Below the pieces are notes generated by a model. That model made no database searches and was not told the DNA's origin. It worked only from the letters and a program-made list of their open reading frames with translations. From NCBI GenBank assembly GCA_950022655.1, contig OX465588.1:25034527-25098526 (forward strand): a DNA stretch of 64,000 nt, read 5' to 3'. This DNA comes from Alentia gelatinosa (taxonomy: Eukaryota > Annelida > Polychaeta > Phyllodocida > Polynoidae). This document shows positions 63,650 to 64,000 of this stretch, in pieces. Each line of letters opens with the position of its first letter. Positions within the stretch are counted from its first letter, which is position 1. Both the position numbers and the translations under genes were made by a program.

Positions 63650-64000
63650 TCGAATGCCGCTTTCAGTACGTCTAACACATTTGACAGCATCGGCATTGTT
63701 CTGGTACATTACTTTGCCACTATGTGGCTGCGGTGTGAACTGTTCCTTGCTCACCGTACCACACGTACCATCCTATAATGATTTTAGTTTCATCTTTGCT
63801 GGTCATTTTGTTTCGGATTGATAAAGGGGGTTTGCGGCGAATGGATCTGGACTCAGCATAAACTTGTATTGCAATTGCGAATTGCGTGGAAAGTGAAAAT
63901 AAGGCATGGGTCCTGTTTAATTTCGTCCTATTTAAGATGTGAGTATCGTAGCATAAGAATGATCAAACAGGCTGTGACAACGTAGGCAGATTTGTGGGTT

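Larger units (their letters stand above)
61420..64000 (+). other. Integrin alpha intron 15 (incomplete), no exon seen
   Basis: Contains the two elements at 61898-62209 and 63347-63649. A segment at 63056-63343 is richer in GC, with a 95-codon minus frame that I do not recognise. No calf-2 continuation or membrane helix was found. Confidence 0.6.

Overview
This is a eukaryotic (animal) genomic window. One protein-coding gene is clear: an integrin alpha subunit on the + strand, split into at least 15 exons with GT-AG introns from 20260 to 61419. The gene runs off the window before its membrane segment. Long introns, many microsatellites, fold-back elements and retrotransposon scraps point to a marine invertebrate, perhaps a lophotrochozoan such as a mollusc. 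That placement is inference; the sequence alone does not fix the species. Layout: 1-20259 is upstream intergenic DNA. It holds a decayed GIY-YIG retroelement fragment (minus strand, 380-700), a 2.2-kb element with inverted ends enclosing a 355-bp tandem repeat (2479-4690), the 3' end of a non-LTR retrotransposon (6500-6757), several hairpin elements and long CT, AT and ATT tracts. From about 17.85 kb the DNA becomes GC-rich up to integrin exon 1 (20260-20519), which encodes the signal peptide and the start of the beta-propeller. Intron 1 is 26.2 kb (20520-46718) and is full of short palindromic repeats and minisatellites. Exons 2-15 (46719-61419) are compact. In order they encode propeller blades 1-7, thigh, calf-1 and part of calf-2. 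There is no inserted I (A) domain. The conceptual protein is open through 907 residues with every splice phase matching. After 61419 I see only repeats to the window end, so the last exons (rest of calf-2, membrane helix, cytoplasmic tail) should lie downstream of 64000. Integrin alpha subunits pair with a beta subunit at the plasma membrane and bind extracellular matrix or cell-surface ligands. This one keeps calcium-binding loops in blades 5 and 6 but has lost the blade 7 loop, and it lacks one usual blade 3 disulfide. The most unusual non-coding feature is a set of dispersed fold-back elements. Several share a short core and flanking sequence, while their long arms differ between copies yet stay self-complementary. 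I found no CRISPR array, operon, rRNA or convincing tRNA gene. I did not find a clearly new gene system. The repeat families and the propeller changes are the parts worth checking.
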